Below, in pieces: positions 17,229 through 25,619 of a stretch of DNA of 64,000 bases. Each line of letters starts with the position of its first letter. The stretch's first letter is position 1. The DNA comes from Acetivibrio alkalicellulosi (GTDB taxonomy: Bacteria; Bacillota; Clostridia; Acetivibrionales; Acetivibrionaceae), in assembly GCA_008125075.1 (NCBI GenBank), contig VLTH01000003.1:220035-284034 (forward strand), written 5' to 3'. The position numbers were made by a program, and so were the translations under genes. The notes below the pieces were generated by a model that saw only the letters and a list, made by a program, of their open reading frames with translations, searched no databases and had not been told where the DNA came from.

Positions 17229-17738
17229 GCTCAAAGAGTTCATTTGTAATGTAAAAGCTTTTAAAGGCGTAATATTATTTTCTTCGTCCTTTTGAGAAAA
17301 AGATATCTTTTCAATGCGATAATGCAAAACTCCAGTTGGAATACTTATTTGTGCTTTTTCATTTATCTTCTTAAATAACAAAGCTTTTCCTAATGGAGAA
17401 AGGCACGATGCAGAATCCACATTGGACTCATCTTGTTTTTTATATGGAAGTACAATATTATAACTATATGACTCCATATCCTCAAGATCATAGACATCCA
17501 CAATACTATCTACCAAAACAAATGGGCAAGTAGTAATGCCATTTTTGTCAATAGTAGAATTGTCAAGAAAATTGACAATTGTAGACTTGTAATTTTTAAA
17601 AAAATCTTCAAAGTTTATGCATTCCTGAGTTTCTTCAGAGTAGTATTGCTTTATTAGCATGTCTTTTTCTCTTTCAATGTAAGCAATGTGGTTTAATAAA
17701 AAGTCATGGACTTTTTTTGAAATAATATTTTTACACAT
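17226..17738 (-). CDS. GreA/GreB-like C-terminal domain protein
   Basis: A 170-residue protein. The C-terminal half reads FVLVDSIVDVYDLEDMESYS, then SPLGKALLFKKINEKAQISI and TGVLHYRIEKI, which is the Gre-factor FKBP-like domain (SPLG...LL.KK.GD motif) that docks on RNA polymerase. The N-terminal half is helical (about 1-60) but does not show the usual Gre coiled-coil sequence, so it may be a Gre paralogue acting on RNA polymerase differently. The second ATG (17738) is used: AAGGAG directly abuts the first ATG but sits six bases before the second. A 5' hairpin lies at 17792-17826. Confidence 0.75.
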   Translation of the reverse strand: MCKNIISKKVHDFLLNHIAYIEREKDMLIKQYYSEETQECINFEDFFKNYKSTIVNFLDNSTIDKNGITTCPFVLVDSIVDVYDLEDMESYSYNIVLPYKKQDESNVDSASCLSPLGKALLFKKINEKAQISIPTGVLHYRIEKISFSQKDEENNITPLKAFTLQMNSLS

Positions 17739-17791
17739 TTCCATCTCCTTTTACTAGTTGTTATTAAATGTAAAATATCAATATACGTAAC

Positions 17792-17826
17792 AAGGCATCC
17801 CGTAAATCAAATATACGGAACGCCTT
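17792..17826. promoter_or_regulatory. Inverted repeat in the Gre-like gene leader
   Basis: AAGGCATCCCGTA and TACGGAACGCCTT pair at 11 of 13 positions around a nine-base loop, about 55 bases before the Gre-like start. It could be an operator or leader hairpin. Confidence 0.4.
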
Positions 17827-17934
17827 ATAATATATCATAACATAATTGTAAATGGATGTCAACAATGTATCTTGAAACCATTTAATTGAAATGTGGAAAT
17901 TTAATGGATTATATTGAAACTAATAACATTATAT

Positions 17935-18003
17935 AGACATTTCTAAGACAGCTAACAAATTGCACGCGCATTAAATCAAAAGGTTCTATTCTGAACAGTT
18001 TTT
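17935..18003 (+). repeat. Family A element, short form (A1)
   Basis: TAGACATT leads to AACAAATTGCACGCGCATTA, then GGTTCTATTCTGAACAG. The first hairpin and the left half of the second are missing compared with full copies at 55451 and 59129. The same internal shortening is seen in copy A5. Confidence 0.6.
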
Positions 18004-18063
18004 CTATATAAAATATGATATAATTTATTTATTCTATTTTAATTCTGAAAGGTATTTTAATAT

Positions 18064-18786
18064 ATGAGTCAAAAAAACACAAAGATACTTGAAAGAGATC
18101 TTTATAGCCCAGTGAAGAAATATCTTGAGAATAAGGGTTTTGAGGTCAAAGGTGAGGTAGAACATTGTGATGTTACTGCTGTAAAAGAAGATATACTCTT
18201 AATAGTTGAAATGAAGACAACTCTAAACCTTGATGTTATTTTGCAGGCTGCCATAAGACAGAGGATGGCTGACTATGTCTATATTGCAGTACCTAAAAAA
18301 GGCAAATTACTTTATACAAAACGCTGGAAAAACATTTGCTATTTATTAAGAAGGCTTGAGATAGGTCTCCTACTAGTTTGTTTTAAAACCAATTTGGTGT
18401 ATGTAGAAGAAGCTTTATCATCTGAGACTTTTAATGTGGGTGTAAGTAAAAAAGTATGGGCAAAAAAAAGAAGAATGGTACTAAAAGAGTTTGCAGGAAG
18501 GAATGGGGATTATAATGTTGGAGGTAGTTGTGGTAAAAAAATAGTTACAGAATATAGAGAAAAGTCAATTCATATCGCAGCCTTATTAAAGAAAAATGGA
18601 GCTCTAACAATAAAAGAACTAAAACAAATTGGTACTGATCAGGAGAAAACTGCAAAAATCCTTCAAGATAATCACTATAATTGGTTTAATAGAATTTCAA
18701 GAGGGAAGTATGATCTTACAGAAAGGGGAGAAATTGAATTAAGTGAGTATAATGAACTTGTAGAATACTATCTTAAAGACCATTAA
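18064..18786 (+). CDS. DUF2161 putative PD-(D/E)XK-type phosphodiesterase
   Basis: A 240-residue soluble protein of DUF2161. The N-terminal half has a nuclease-like core: ERDLYSPVKKYLENKGFEVK, then CDVTAVKEDILLIVEMK, where Asp, Glu and Lys form the D...ExK catalytic pattern of PD-(D/E)XK enzymes, followed by QAAIRQRMADYVYIAVP. The C-terminal part (from about 165) looks like a winged helix (TIKELKQIGTDQEKTAKILQ). The substrate is unknown. It starts at ATG 18064 with GAAAGG upstream and a TATAAT box at 18019. No neighbour suggests its role. Confidence 0.85.
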   Translation: MSQKNTKILERDLYSPVKKYLENKGFEVKGEVEHCDVTAVKEDILLIVEMKTTLNLDVILQAAIRQRMADYVYIAVPKKGKLLYTKRWKNICYLLRRLEIGLLLVCFKTNLVYVEEALSSETFNVGVSKKVWAKKRRMVLKEFAGRNGDYNVGGSCGKKIVTEYREKSIHIAALLKKNGALTIKELKQIGTDQEKTAKILQDNHYNWFNRISRGKYDLTERGEIELSEYNELVEYYLKDH

Positions 18787-18847
18787 AAATCTTGGGTGCA
18801 TATTTTTAATCACATTTTTATTACGGTACCAAAAAATCTTACTTTTA

Positions 18848-21529
18848 ATGTACAAATCTTATAAAATTCTATATAATATTTTATATATGGATAACTATAA
18901 TAAAAACTCAAATAATAATTTAATAAAGTTATTTATTTTTCTTTCTGTAGCACTGTTGTCTACTCTTTTAATAATGGCAGCCATAAGTTTGCTGGATTTA
19001 CCTGATACAGGTGAAAGTGAAGGTGAAAATAACAGCCAAAGTGCATTAAATGACCAAAATGATGTGTGTGATTCTAGTAATCAAAAGGAAGAACAAAATA
19101 AAACCCAGGCTGAAGGTCAAAATGATAGCCAAAATGGAAATGATAATGAAGGACAAAATGGAAATCAGGATCTATTTCAAAATGATAACTGGAAAGAAGA
19201 GGCTCATGAACGAAAAGAGAGGTCATTAGAAGGGGATAGAGATCAAGGAGATTTTGAAACAGAAAGAGAAATGGGAGAATACTATCCCCAAGAAGGTGAA
19301 GGTAGAAGCACCCAACCTGACATGGGCAGATATGGTGAGGGGTTCCCTGATGACGCTCCTAATATTGATATATCAGGAAACTGGAACATGCCAGATACGC
19401 CATTTGATACTGGAGGTAGATCGTTAAAAATGAGCGGCGAAAAGCAGCCGCATATTCCTATGTTTGAAGTTATGGGAATACCTAGCTATCCTTTTTTGAA
19501 AGTATTAGTAATGGAAAATTACTCAAATAGTAGATGGATAGTGTCTCAAGAAGAAGCTGATGTTAAACTTATGCTTGGTATGGAAAAAGAGAGGAAGTTT
19601 TTACCTCAGTCACTAAAAATAAAACCTATTGAGCCATCAAGGGGTTATTTGCCTGTGCTTTCTGGAAATATAGTTTTGAAATATGATTATAGTTTGCTAA
19701 AATACAAAAATTCAGGTACTTATTTTTCAGATAATGTAATAAATGACTTTTATGAAATAGTATATGATACACCACCTACAATAGCACAACTGCAAAATAC
19801 TCCAGTAGATAGTTCCTATTACTATGAGATGATATATACAGGAGAAATTGAACAAATAATTGATGATATTATACAAAACTCTAACAGTGATTATGAAGCT
19901 ATTAAATATGTAGAAGAATATCTTACGAAAAACTATGTTTATAATAATTCTATTATAAATAATTATGGAAATATAGATGGAATAAAAGCCTTTCTCTTAA
20001 GTGAAACTAGAGAAGGAAACTATATGGATTTTATATCTGCATATACATTTATTTTAAGAGCACTTGGTATTCCCTGTAGATTAGTGGTGGGTTACAGAAT
20101 CTATGATGACAAACCATATCAAATTGTGTATTCAGACCAAAAATATGTTTATCCAGAGATTAAATTTAAAGATTATGGATGGGTACCTTTTGATGTGTTT
20201 CCGAATTATCCCTTTTACACTCCTCCAGAGCCTACAATAACAGAGATAACATATGCTGATAGTACTGCAAAAAGAGGTACGAGCTTTACAGTTAGGGGGA
20301 CTGTAACAGACATAAATGGCAATCTATTAGATGATATGCAGGTGTTAATATATGTAAAAGAAGATAAGGATACTCCAACTCTTTCTTATCAGAAAGCATA
20401 TGTTGAGAATGGTTACTTTGAGATTGAGTGTGATATAATATCTGAAACAGGGACAGGAAGTTATCAGGTGGTGGCAGAACTGTTGGAAAATGACACGTAC
20501 AGAACATCATCTAGTGATCCTGAATTAAAAGTGTATACTGATACCATTATAGAATTACACAGGGTAGATAGTTTACAGGGAAAAGCCATAGAAATAGAAG
20601 GAAGAATAATTGACAGCTATTCTAATGAGGGAGTCGAAGGACTTCTTATAAAAGTATTTTTAGATGAATCAGAGGATTCTTATGAGTTTATTTCACAGAA
20701 GGATGGAGAATTTTTAAAGCAATTAGACATAAATATAAATGATAATTCTTCACATGACAAAAACATTTTTTTTGCAAAAAGTTATTTAGTAAGTTATAGT
20801 GCGGAGTTTGAAGGTACGGAATTTTATAATCCTTCTAGCGTTTCAGGGACTGTAACTGTATGGAGATTAGTGCATAATAGAATTTTAATTGCTTTTATTA
20901 TATTTCTATTGTTATTAATAGTGTGTGGCTATATTGTGTTTAGAAAAATAAGAAATTTGCCAAACCCACAAAATAACCAACCTATTCTTGATGGAGTGGG
21001 CAATGAGTTTTTTACAACAACTTTTAATAATAATTCTCGTTTTATAAAAACAGGAAGGAAGCTTAAATTTTTTATAGAATATCCTAATATAAAAGAAAAA
21101 CTGCCTGATGTTTGGGGGGTAGATGATCAATTGATCGTAAGATTCTCAGATGAATATGGCAATAGTGATAAAACAGAAATTACTTTTCATAGGAAAGGGA
21201 AATATGCATTTAAGTTTATTTCAAATGAAGAAACTTTAATATCAAGACAAATAAGAATAGTTGTGTATAGAGAAGAAGTTATATCTATTGGTAACATATT
21301 TTTAAAAGATGTTTTAAATATTACACCGGAGATTAATTCAACTATGACACTAAGAGAAATCTTTGGTCTATTAAAAAGAAAGGCTCCAAAGGAAAAACAT
21401 AACATCTTAGAAAGTATGTTTAACATCTTAGAAAAGGCTGTATACAGCAAAAGTGATATAGTAAGAGAGGATTATGAACTAATTTATGACATGATTGAAA
21501 ACTATCGGCCTTATGATATGGAGGAATGA
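18848..21529 (+). CDS. Membrane transglutaminase-like protein with degenerate catalytic site
   Basis: A protein of up to 893 residues; ATG 18887 (MDNYNKN) is an equally possible start because neither has a clear ribosome site. It has a membrane helix (about 27-49), an Asn/Gln/Glu-rich low-complexity linker (about 50-170), then a transglutaminase-fold region, two Ig-like modules (TITEITYADSTAKRGTSFTV; RVDSLQGKAIEIEG), a second membrane helix (about 678-698) and a cytoplasmic C-terminus resembling DUF4129. At the catalytic site GNYMDF replaces the usual GxCxxF (Tyr392 for Cys), and KYVYPE replaces the HAWVE-type His. It opens the MoxR/DUF58 operon and probably acts as a structural pseudoenzyme. 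Confidence 0.75.
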   Translation: MYKSYKILYNILYMDNYNKNSNNNLIKLFIFLSVALLSTLLIMAAISLLDLPDTGESEGENNSQSALNDQNDVCDSSNQKEEQNKTQAEGQNDSQNGNDNEGQNGNQDLFQNDNWKEEAHERKERSLEGDRDQGDFETEREMGEYYPQEGEGRSTQPDMGRYGEGFPDDAPNIDISGNWNMPDTPFDTGGRSLKMSGEKQPHIPMFEVMGIPSYPFLKVLVMENYSNSRWIVSQEEADVKLMLGMEKERKFLPQSLKIKPIEPSRGYLPVLSGNIVLKYDYSLLKYKNSGTYFSDNVINDFYEIVYDTPPTIAQLQNTPVDSSYYYEMIYTGEIEQIIDDIIQNSNSDYEAIKYVEEYLTKNYVYNNSIINNYGNIDGIKAFLLSETREGNYMDFISAYTFILRALGIPCRLVVGYRIYDDKPYQIVYSDQKYVYPEIKFKDYGWVPFDVFPNYPFYTPPEPTITEITYADSTAKRGTSFTVRGTVTDINGNLLDDMQVLIYVKEDKDTPTLSYQKAYVENGYFEIECDIISETGTGSYQVVAELLENDTYRTSSSDPELKVYTDTIIELHRVDSLQGKAIEIEGRIIDSYSNEGVEGLLIKVFLDESEDSYEFISQKDGEFLKQLDININDNSSHDKNIFFAKSYLVSYSAEFEGTEFYNPSSVSGTVTVWRLVHNRILIAFIIFLLLLIVCGYIVFRKIRNLPNPQNNQPILDGVGNEFFTTTFNNNSRFIKTGRKLKFFIEYPNIKEKLPDVWGVDDQLIVRFSDEYGNSDKTEITFHRKGKYAFKFISNEETLISRQIRIVVYREEVISIGNIFLKDVLNITPEINSTMTLREIFGLLKRKAPKEKHNILESMFNILEKAVYSKSDIVREDYELIYDMIENYRPYDMEE

Positions 21530-21530
21530 A

Positions 21531-22706
21531 ATGTATCAAAGTAAAGCATTAGTAGGAGCGGAACCTATAAAAAAGCTTTTAATTTATCCTGCCCTTTTGT
21601 TATCTATAATGCTGATTTCAAGTTATTATTTTTTATTGCCTGAGTCCCGTTGGTATTCTTTTAGAGAAAGACTATATTTTTTAATATTTTCTACAGCAAT
21701 AGTTTTTTTGTCTCTAAGTGTAAAAAGATTCATTATTTTTTTCCTTAGAGGAAAAACTGCCCAATTTATTGGAAATTCTGCTTTGGTTATTGGAAATGGT
21801 GTTGCAGCCTTTGTATTTTTATTTTTTGTTTCCCAAAATGAGAACTTAAAACTTGCAAGTGCAGGTGTAATAATGCTGACCCTATCCATTATAATTTATA
21901 GGCTTGCACAGTTTTACAAAACCAGTGTGTATGGGGAAAGTGTTATTATAGCAAGTTCTTACATTATTGCAGGATTATCTATAGAATTTATGTATAGTAG
22001 AATATGGCCTAAGGATTTAACAGAAGTTAGTGATAACATATCTATTAGAACTATTGTTATCTTATCATTTATTTCAATTGCCTTATTGCAAATTATATCT
22101 TTAATAGATGTGACAGGTAATGAAAAGTTGTGTAAAATATCTGTATGGTTTAAAACTAAGCATATATTTAAATTTTTTAGTACTTGTGGTATTTTATTTT
22201 TATTAACTTACGTGAGGAGGGGTTTTTTGGCTGATAAAATTATAGTAGAATGGATTTTTATATTTGTTGTTTTACTAATAGTGTTTACCATTATAATTAT
22301 AAAACTTAACAGTGCTGTTAAATCAAAGCCTGATGAAATTTTAAAAAAGCATTTACAGAAGATAACGTTTGATAAAATTAAAGATATATCAAGTATTTCT
22401 GCCTATGTAAATGAGTTTATATCAACAGGTAAAAAAAGCGGATTAACTTCATACTTGCTTTATATGGCATATAGGGTGGGAATTCCCATACTTACAGCAA
22501 GTAAAATTATAGCACCTATTGTAGAATACAGAGACATTGATATAACTTCAATAACTTCAAGAAAAGAATATAAAGTATTAGAAGAAAGAAACAGGCAAAA
22601 AAGGACAATAGTAATTGAAAAAGTAACAAGCAATTTAGAGTTTTATGGAAGGGGGAGAACTTATGAACATAGATCAACTTCAGGGAATGTGCACAAAAAC
22701 AATTAA
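21531..22706 (+). CDS. Integral membrane protein of MoxR/DUF58 operon
   Basis: A 391-residue protein I cannot assign to a named family. Six or seven hydrophobic helices occupy residues 15-260 (for example LLIYPALLLSIMLISSYYFL and IVILSFISIALLQIISLIDV), followed by a cytoplasmic C-terminal third rich in Lys and Ser. ATG 21531 follows GGAGG and lies one base after the upstream stop. The end overlaps the moxR start by 44 bases. In many bacteria TgpA combines membrane helices and a transglutaminase domain in one protein; here the helices may be supplied by this separate gene. Confidence 0.65.
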   Translation: MYQSKALVGAEPIKKLLIYPALLLSIMLISSYYFLLPESRWYSFRERLYFLIFSTAIVFLSLSVKRFIIFFLRGKTAQFIGNSALVIGNGVAAFVFLFFVSQNENLKLASAGVIMLTLSIIIYRLAQFYKTSVYGESVIIASSYIIAGLSIEFMYSRIWPKDLTEVSDNISIRTIVILSFISIALLQIISLIDVTGNEKLCKISVWFKTKHIFKFFSTCGILFLLTYVRRGFLADKIIVEWIFIFVVLLIVFTIIIIKLNSAVKSKPDEILKKHLQKITFDKIKDISSISAYVNEFISTGKKSGLTSYLLYMAYRVGIPILTASKIIAPIVEYRDIDITSITSRKEYKVLEERNRQKRTIVIEKVTSNLEFYGRGRTYEHRSTSGNVHKNN

Positions 22707-23649
22707 TGAGATTGAAAAGGTTTTTGTAACAGGAGACAATTCGGTTATAAAAAAAATTCTATGTAGTTTTTTAGCAGGAGGACATATACTTTTTGAAGAC
22801 AATCCAGGCCTTGGAAAAACCTTACTTGTAAAAATATTAGCAAAAATAACTGGATGTGAATGGAAGAGGATTCAGTTTACTCCAGACTTGATGCCGTCGG
22901 ATATTTTAGGAACAAAAATATGGAAAAGTTCATCGTCTGTCTTTGAGCTAGAAAAAGGACCTATATTTACAAATTTCCTTCTTGCCGATGAAATAAATAG
23001 AGCTATGCCAAAGACTCAATCTGCTTTGCTAGAAGCAATGGAAGAGAGGCAGGTTTCTATTGAAGGAACAACACATACATTAAAACCGCCTTTTATTGTT
23101 ATGGCAACTCAAAATCCAATTGAGATGGAAGGAACTTATCCTCTTCCTGAGGCACAGATGGACAGGTTTATGATGAAGCTGTCACTTGGTTACTTAGATA
23201 ATGATGAAATGGAATGTAAGGTTTTAAAAAGGAGAGTTTCCTGGAAAAAGGATGATCCAACAATTGATATGGATCCGGTAATAACAATGGAACAGATTTT
23301 AATGCTTCAAAAAGAAGTTGAGAAGATTTTTGTAGATGATAATATATTAATGTATATAACTCAAATAATAAGAAGGACCAGAGAAAACTCTAGTGTCAGA
23401 CTTGGAGCAAGTCCAAGAGGCAGTTTGGCTCTTTTAAAGCTTTCACGTGCTCATGCCCTTATTAGTGGTAGGGATTATGTTGTGCCAGATGATGTGAAAT
23501 TTGTGGCAGTAGATGCTTTAGCACATAGGGTGATACTTCATGTAGAGCATTTGCTAGAAGGAAGAATACCTACTGCAGTAATAAAGAGTATTGTAAACAA
23601 AATAGACGTTCCTTGTGATTACACTAGAGAAAATACAGGAGGATACTAA
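22663..23649 (+). CDS. MoxR-family AAA+ ATPase
   Basis: A 328-residue AAA+ ATPase of the MoxR group, cytoplasmic chaperones often paired with DUF58 and VWA proteins. Walker A is EDNPGLGKTLL, Walker B is LLADEINRA, sensor 1 is MATQNPIE, and the arginine-finger segment is PEAQMDRFMMK; GASPRGSLALLKLSRAHAL is the typical lid motif. ATG 22663 is chosen for the strong GGAAGGGGG site; it lies inside the end of the previous gene. The DUF58 gene follows two bases after the stop. Confidence 0.92.
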   Translation: MNIDQLQGMCTKTINEIEKVFVTGDNSVIKKILCSFLAGGHILFEDNPGLGKTLLVKILAKITGCEWKRIQFTPDLMPSDILGTKIWKSSSSVFELEKGPIFTNFLLADEINRAMPKTQSALLEAMEERQVSIEGTTHTLKPPFIVMATQNPIEMEGTYPLPEAQMDRFMMKLSLGYLDNDEMECKVLKRRVSWKKDDPTIDMDPVITMEQILMLQKEVEKIFVDDNILMYITQIIRRTRENSSVRLGASPRGSLALLKLSRAHALISGRDYVVPDDVKFVAVDALAHRVILHVEHLLEGRIPTAVIKSIVNKIDVPCDYTRENTGGY

Positions 23650-23651
23650 TA

Positions 23652-24977
23652 ATGCAGAAATATATTTCTGCCACAGGATCCCTATTTTTACTTATTTTAA
23701 TCATAGGATTTCTTTTTGCAAATAACATATTAGTTATGATTTCAATTATTCCATTAATAGCACTTGCTTTTTCCTATTTTTTAAAAGTGCCGGGAGAAGT
23801 AAAGATAAAAAAAACTATTTTTAAAAACAGGGCAACTGTTGGAGAACTATTAGAAGTAAATTTAAAAATATTAATAGGATCAGGATATGGACCGGTAGAA
23901 ATATGTGATGTTATTCCAGAGAATTTCGAATTAGTTGAGGGAAATAATTATAGTGTCATATGGAAAGGTAATAAGGTTGAAGAAACTGAAATATCATATA
24001 AAATAAAATGTACAACATCAGGAAATTATAAATTTAATATTACCAAGTGGAAATGTGGCCATCCTGTATGTAATTTTTGGGAAAGTGGACAGGTGGAAAA
24101 CAATTTTTTTCTTGAGATTACACCGAGGCTTTTAGAACTTAAAAAAATAAGAGGTATCTCCACGGTAAGTAAGATTCCTATGCCACAAGGAGCTTTAGCA
24201 AGTATGGGAATGACAACTCAGGATTTTAAAGAAATACGCCTTTATTATCCTGGAGATCCATTTAAATTAATTAACTGGAAAGTAACTTCTAGAAATTTAC
24301 TACGTGGTAATGTATGGCCTGTAGTAAATCAATTTGAAAAAGAGGGAAAAAAAACAGTTTGGATTTTTCTTGATACGTCAAAAGTAATGGGGTATGGGTC
24401 TAATGTTAAAAATGTGATAGAATATTCTGTTGAATCTGTTAATGGTCTAGCAGATTATTACTTAAAGCAGCAATGTAGTCTGGCCTTTGCAACTTACGGT
24501 GGCTCAAGAGATGTTTTAGTTACTCCAGGTTCAGGAAAACATCAGTATTATAGGGTATTAAAAGAATTAATAAAAATTAAGGATCAAAGAAGTAATAATG
24601 ATAATTCATACAACTCCAATAAAACTCTGTATGATGAAGTTTACTCACTAAGAGGACATTTTCCAGGCGTGAGGCCTTTGTTTGTGATAATAACAAGATT
24701 TTGCAACAATAATTTTTATGATATACAAAAGTCAGTGAATGCTATGTCAGGATACACCACAAGGAATGGATTACTTCCAAGTATTGTGGTATTAAATATA
24801 GTAGGTTATGAATTAATGACAGAGAACAAATCAGAAAAACTTGCTTCAGAACTTCTTCAAGCAATGAATAAAATTATTTCAAATGAGCTGAGGAAAAAAT
24901 GTATATGGATTGATTGGAATCCTGCTAAAGAGAGTCTGACAGCTGTACTTTTAAAACAGGTGGTGGAAGCTAGATGA
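23652..24977 (+). CDS. DUF58 domain protein
   Basis: A 441-residue membrane-anchored protein. Two N-terminal helices occupy about residues 8-42. An Ig-like segment follows, then the DUF58 core: TQDFKEIRLYYPGDPFKLIN and WKVTSRNLL (the conserved D.R.Y..GD....I.W..tAR pattern), then a VWA-like domain starting VWIFLDTSKVMG. DUF58 proteins pair with MoxR ATPases, probably as their substrate or adaptor in envelope assembly. The last bases overlap the next gene (ATGA at 24974). Confidence 0.9.
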   Translation: MQKYISATGSLFLLILIIGFLFANNILVMISIIPLIALAFSYFLKVPGEVKIKKTIFKNRATVGELLEVNLKILIGSGYGPVEICDVIPENFELVEGNNYSVIWKGNKVEETEISYKIKCTTSGNYKFNITKWKCGHPVCNFWESGQVENNFFLEITPRLLELKKIRGISTVSKIPMPQGALASMGMTTQDFKEIRLYYPGDPFKLINWKVTSRNLLRGNVWPVVNQFEKEGKKTVWIFLDTSKVMGYGSNVKNVIEYSVESVNGLADYYLKQQCSLAFATYGGSRDVLVTPGSGKHQYYRVLKELIKIKDQRSNNDNSYNSNKTLYDEVYSLRGHFPGVRPLFVIITRFCNNNFYDIQKSVNAMSGYTTRNGLLPSIVVLNIVGYELMTENKSEKLASELLQAMNKIISNELRKKCIWIDWNPAKESLTAVLLKQVVEAR

Positions 24978-25615
24978 AAATAAAAATACAAACAGTAGCT
25001 GTTTTAAGTACTATAGTTGCATATATTGTTTCATGTTTTCTGCTTTTTACCACTCCTTTTTATCAATCTTTACTTTATGGAGAGGGTGGCTTTATAAGAA
25101 CTCTTTTTATAACACACTTATTAACCGGACTTTTTTTACTTGCTGCATATTACCTTAAAAGAAGTGTCCTAAAAGCCACATGTGCTTTATGTATAATTAT
25201 CTGTTCTTTTGCTGTCTTACCGCATTCAAAATTGTTAATTGGATCAGATGAAATTGAAAAATATCTTTCAGTTGAGTTAACTGCCTTTGTATTTTTGTCA
25301 GTTATAATACTTGTAATGTTTGCTATACGATTAAATAAATATGCAAGGGATTGGAACAAGTGGTTTGATGAGACAGGAGATAAAGGTTACATTGATTTTA
25401 TTATTAAGAACAGAATTAAACTTTACTCTGCATTTACTGCTTTAACAACAATAATTTGCCTCATTCTTATAGCTGTAGGATTTGCTGTTTTATATAGGGG
25501 GGCTTCTGTGCTATTTATTATATTAATTGCAGTTATTGGTTTAATGCTTTTAGCAGGTTGTGTCTTGTTTGTTTTAAGAAATATAAGATATTTAAATTCA
25601 GACCGCAAGGAGTGA
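24974..25615 (+). CDS. Membrane protein, last gene of MoxR/DUF58 operon
   Basis: A 213-residue protein with about six hydrophobic helices (8-25, 38-58, 65-82, 95-115, 145-167, 175-197). I recognise no family. Its ATG overlaps the DUF58 stop, so it is translationally coupled and is probably a partner in the same envelope complex. A Trp-rich cytoplasmic loop (ARDWNKWFDETG) lies near residue 120-135. Confidence 0.65.
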   Translation: MKIKIQTVAVLSTIVAYIVSCFLLFTTPFYQSLLYGEGGFIRTLFITHLLTGLFLLAAYYLKRSVLKATCALCIIICSFAVLPHSKLLIGSDEIEKYLSVELTAFVFLSVIILVMFAIRLNKYARDWNKWFDETGDKGYIDFIIKNRIKLYSAFTALTTIICLILIAVGFAVLYRGASVLFIILIAVIGLMLLAGCVLFVLRNIRYLNSDRKE

Positions 25616-25619
25616 GATA

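Larger units (their letters stand above)
17739..18063. other. Intergenic region between Gre-like and DUF2161 genes
   Basis: About 325 bases between divergent genes. It holds an inverted repeat at 17792-17826 and a short copy of repeat family A at 17935-18003. A TATAAT at 18019-18024 is a likely -10 box for the DUF2161 gene. Confidence 0.55.
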
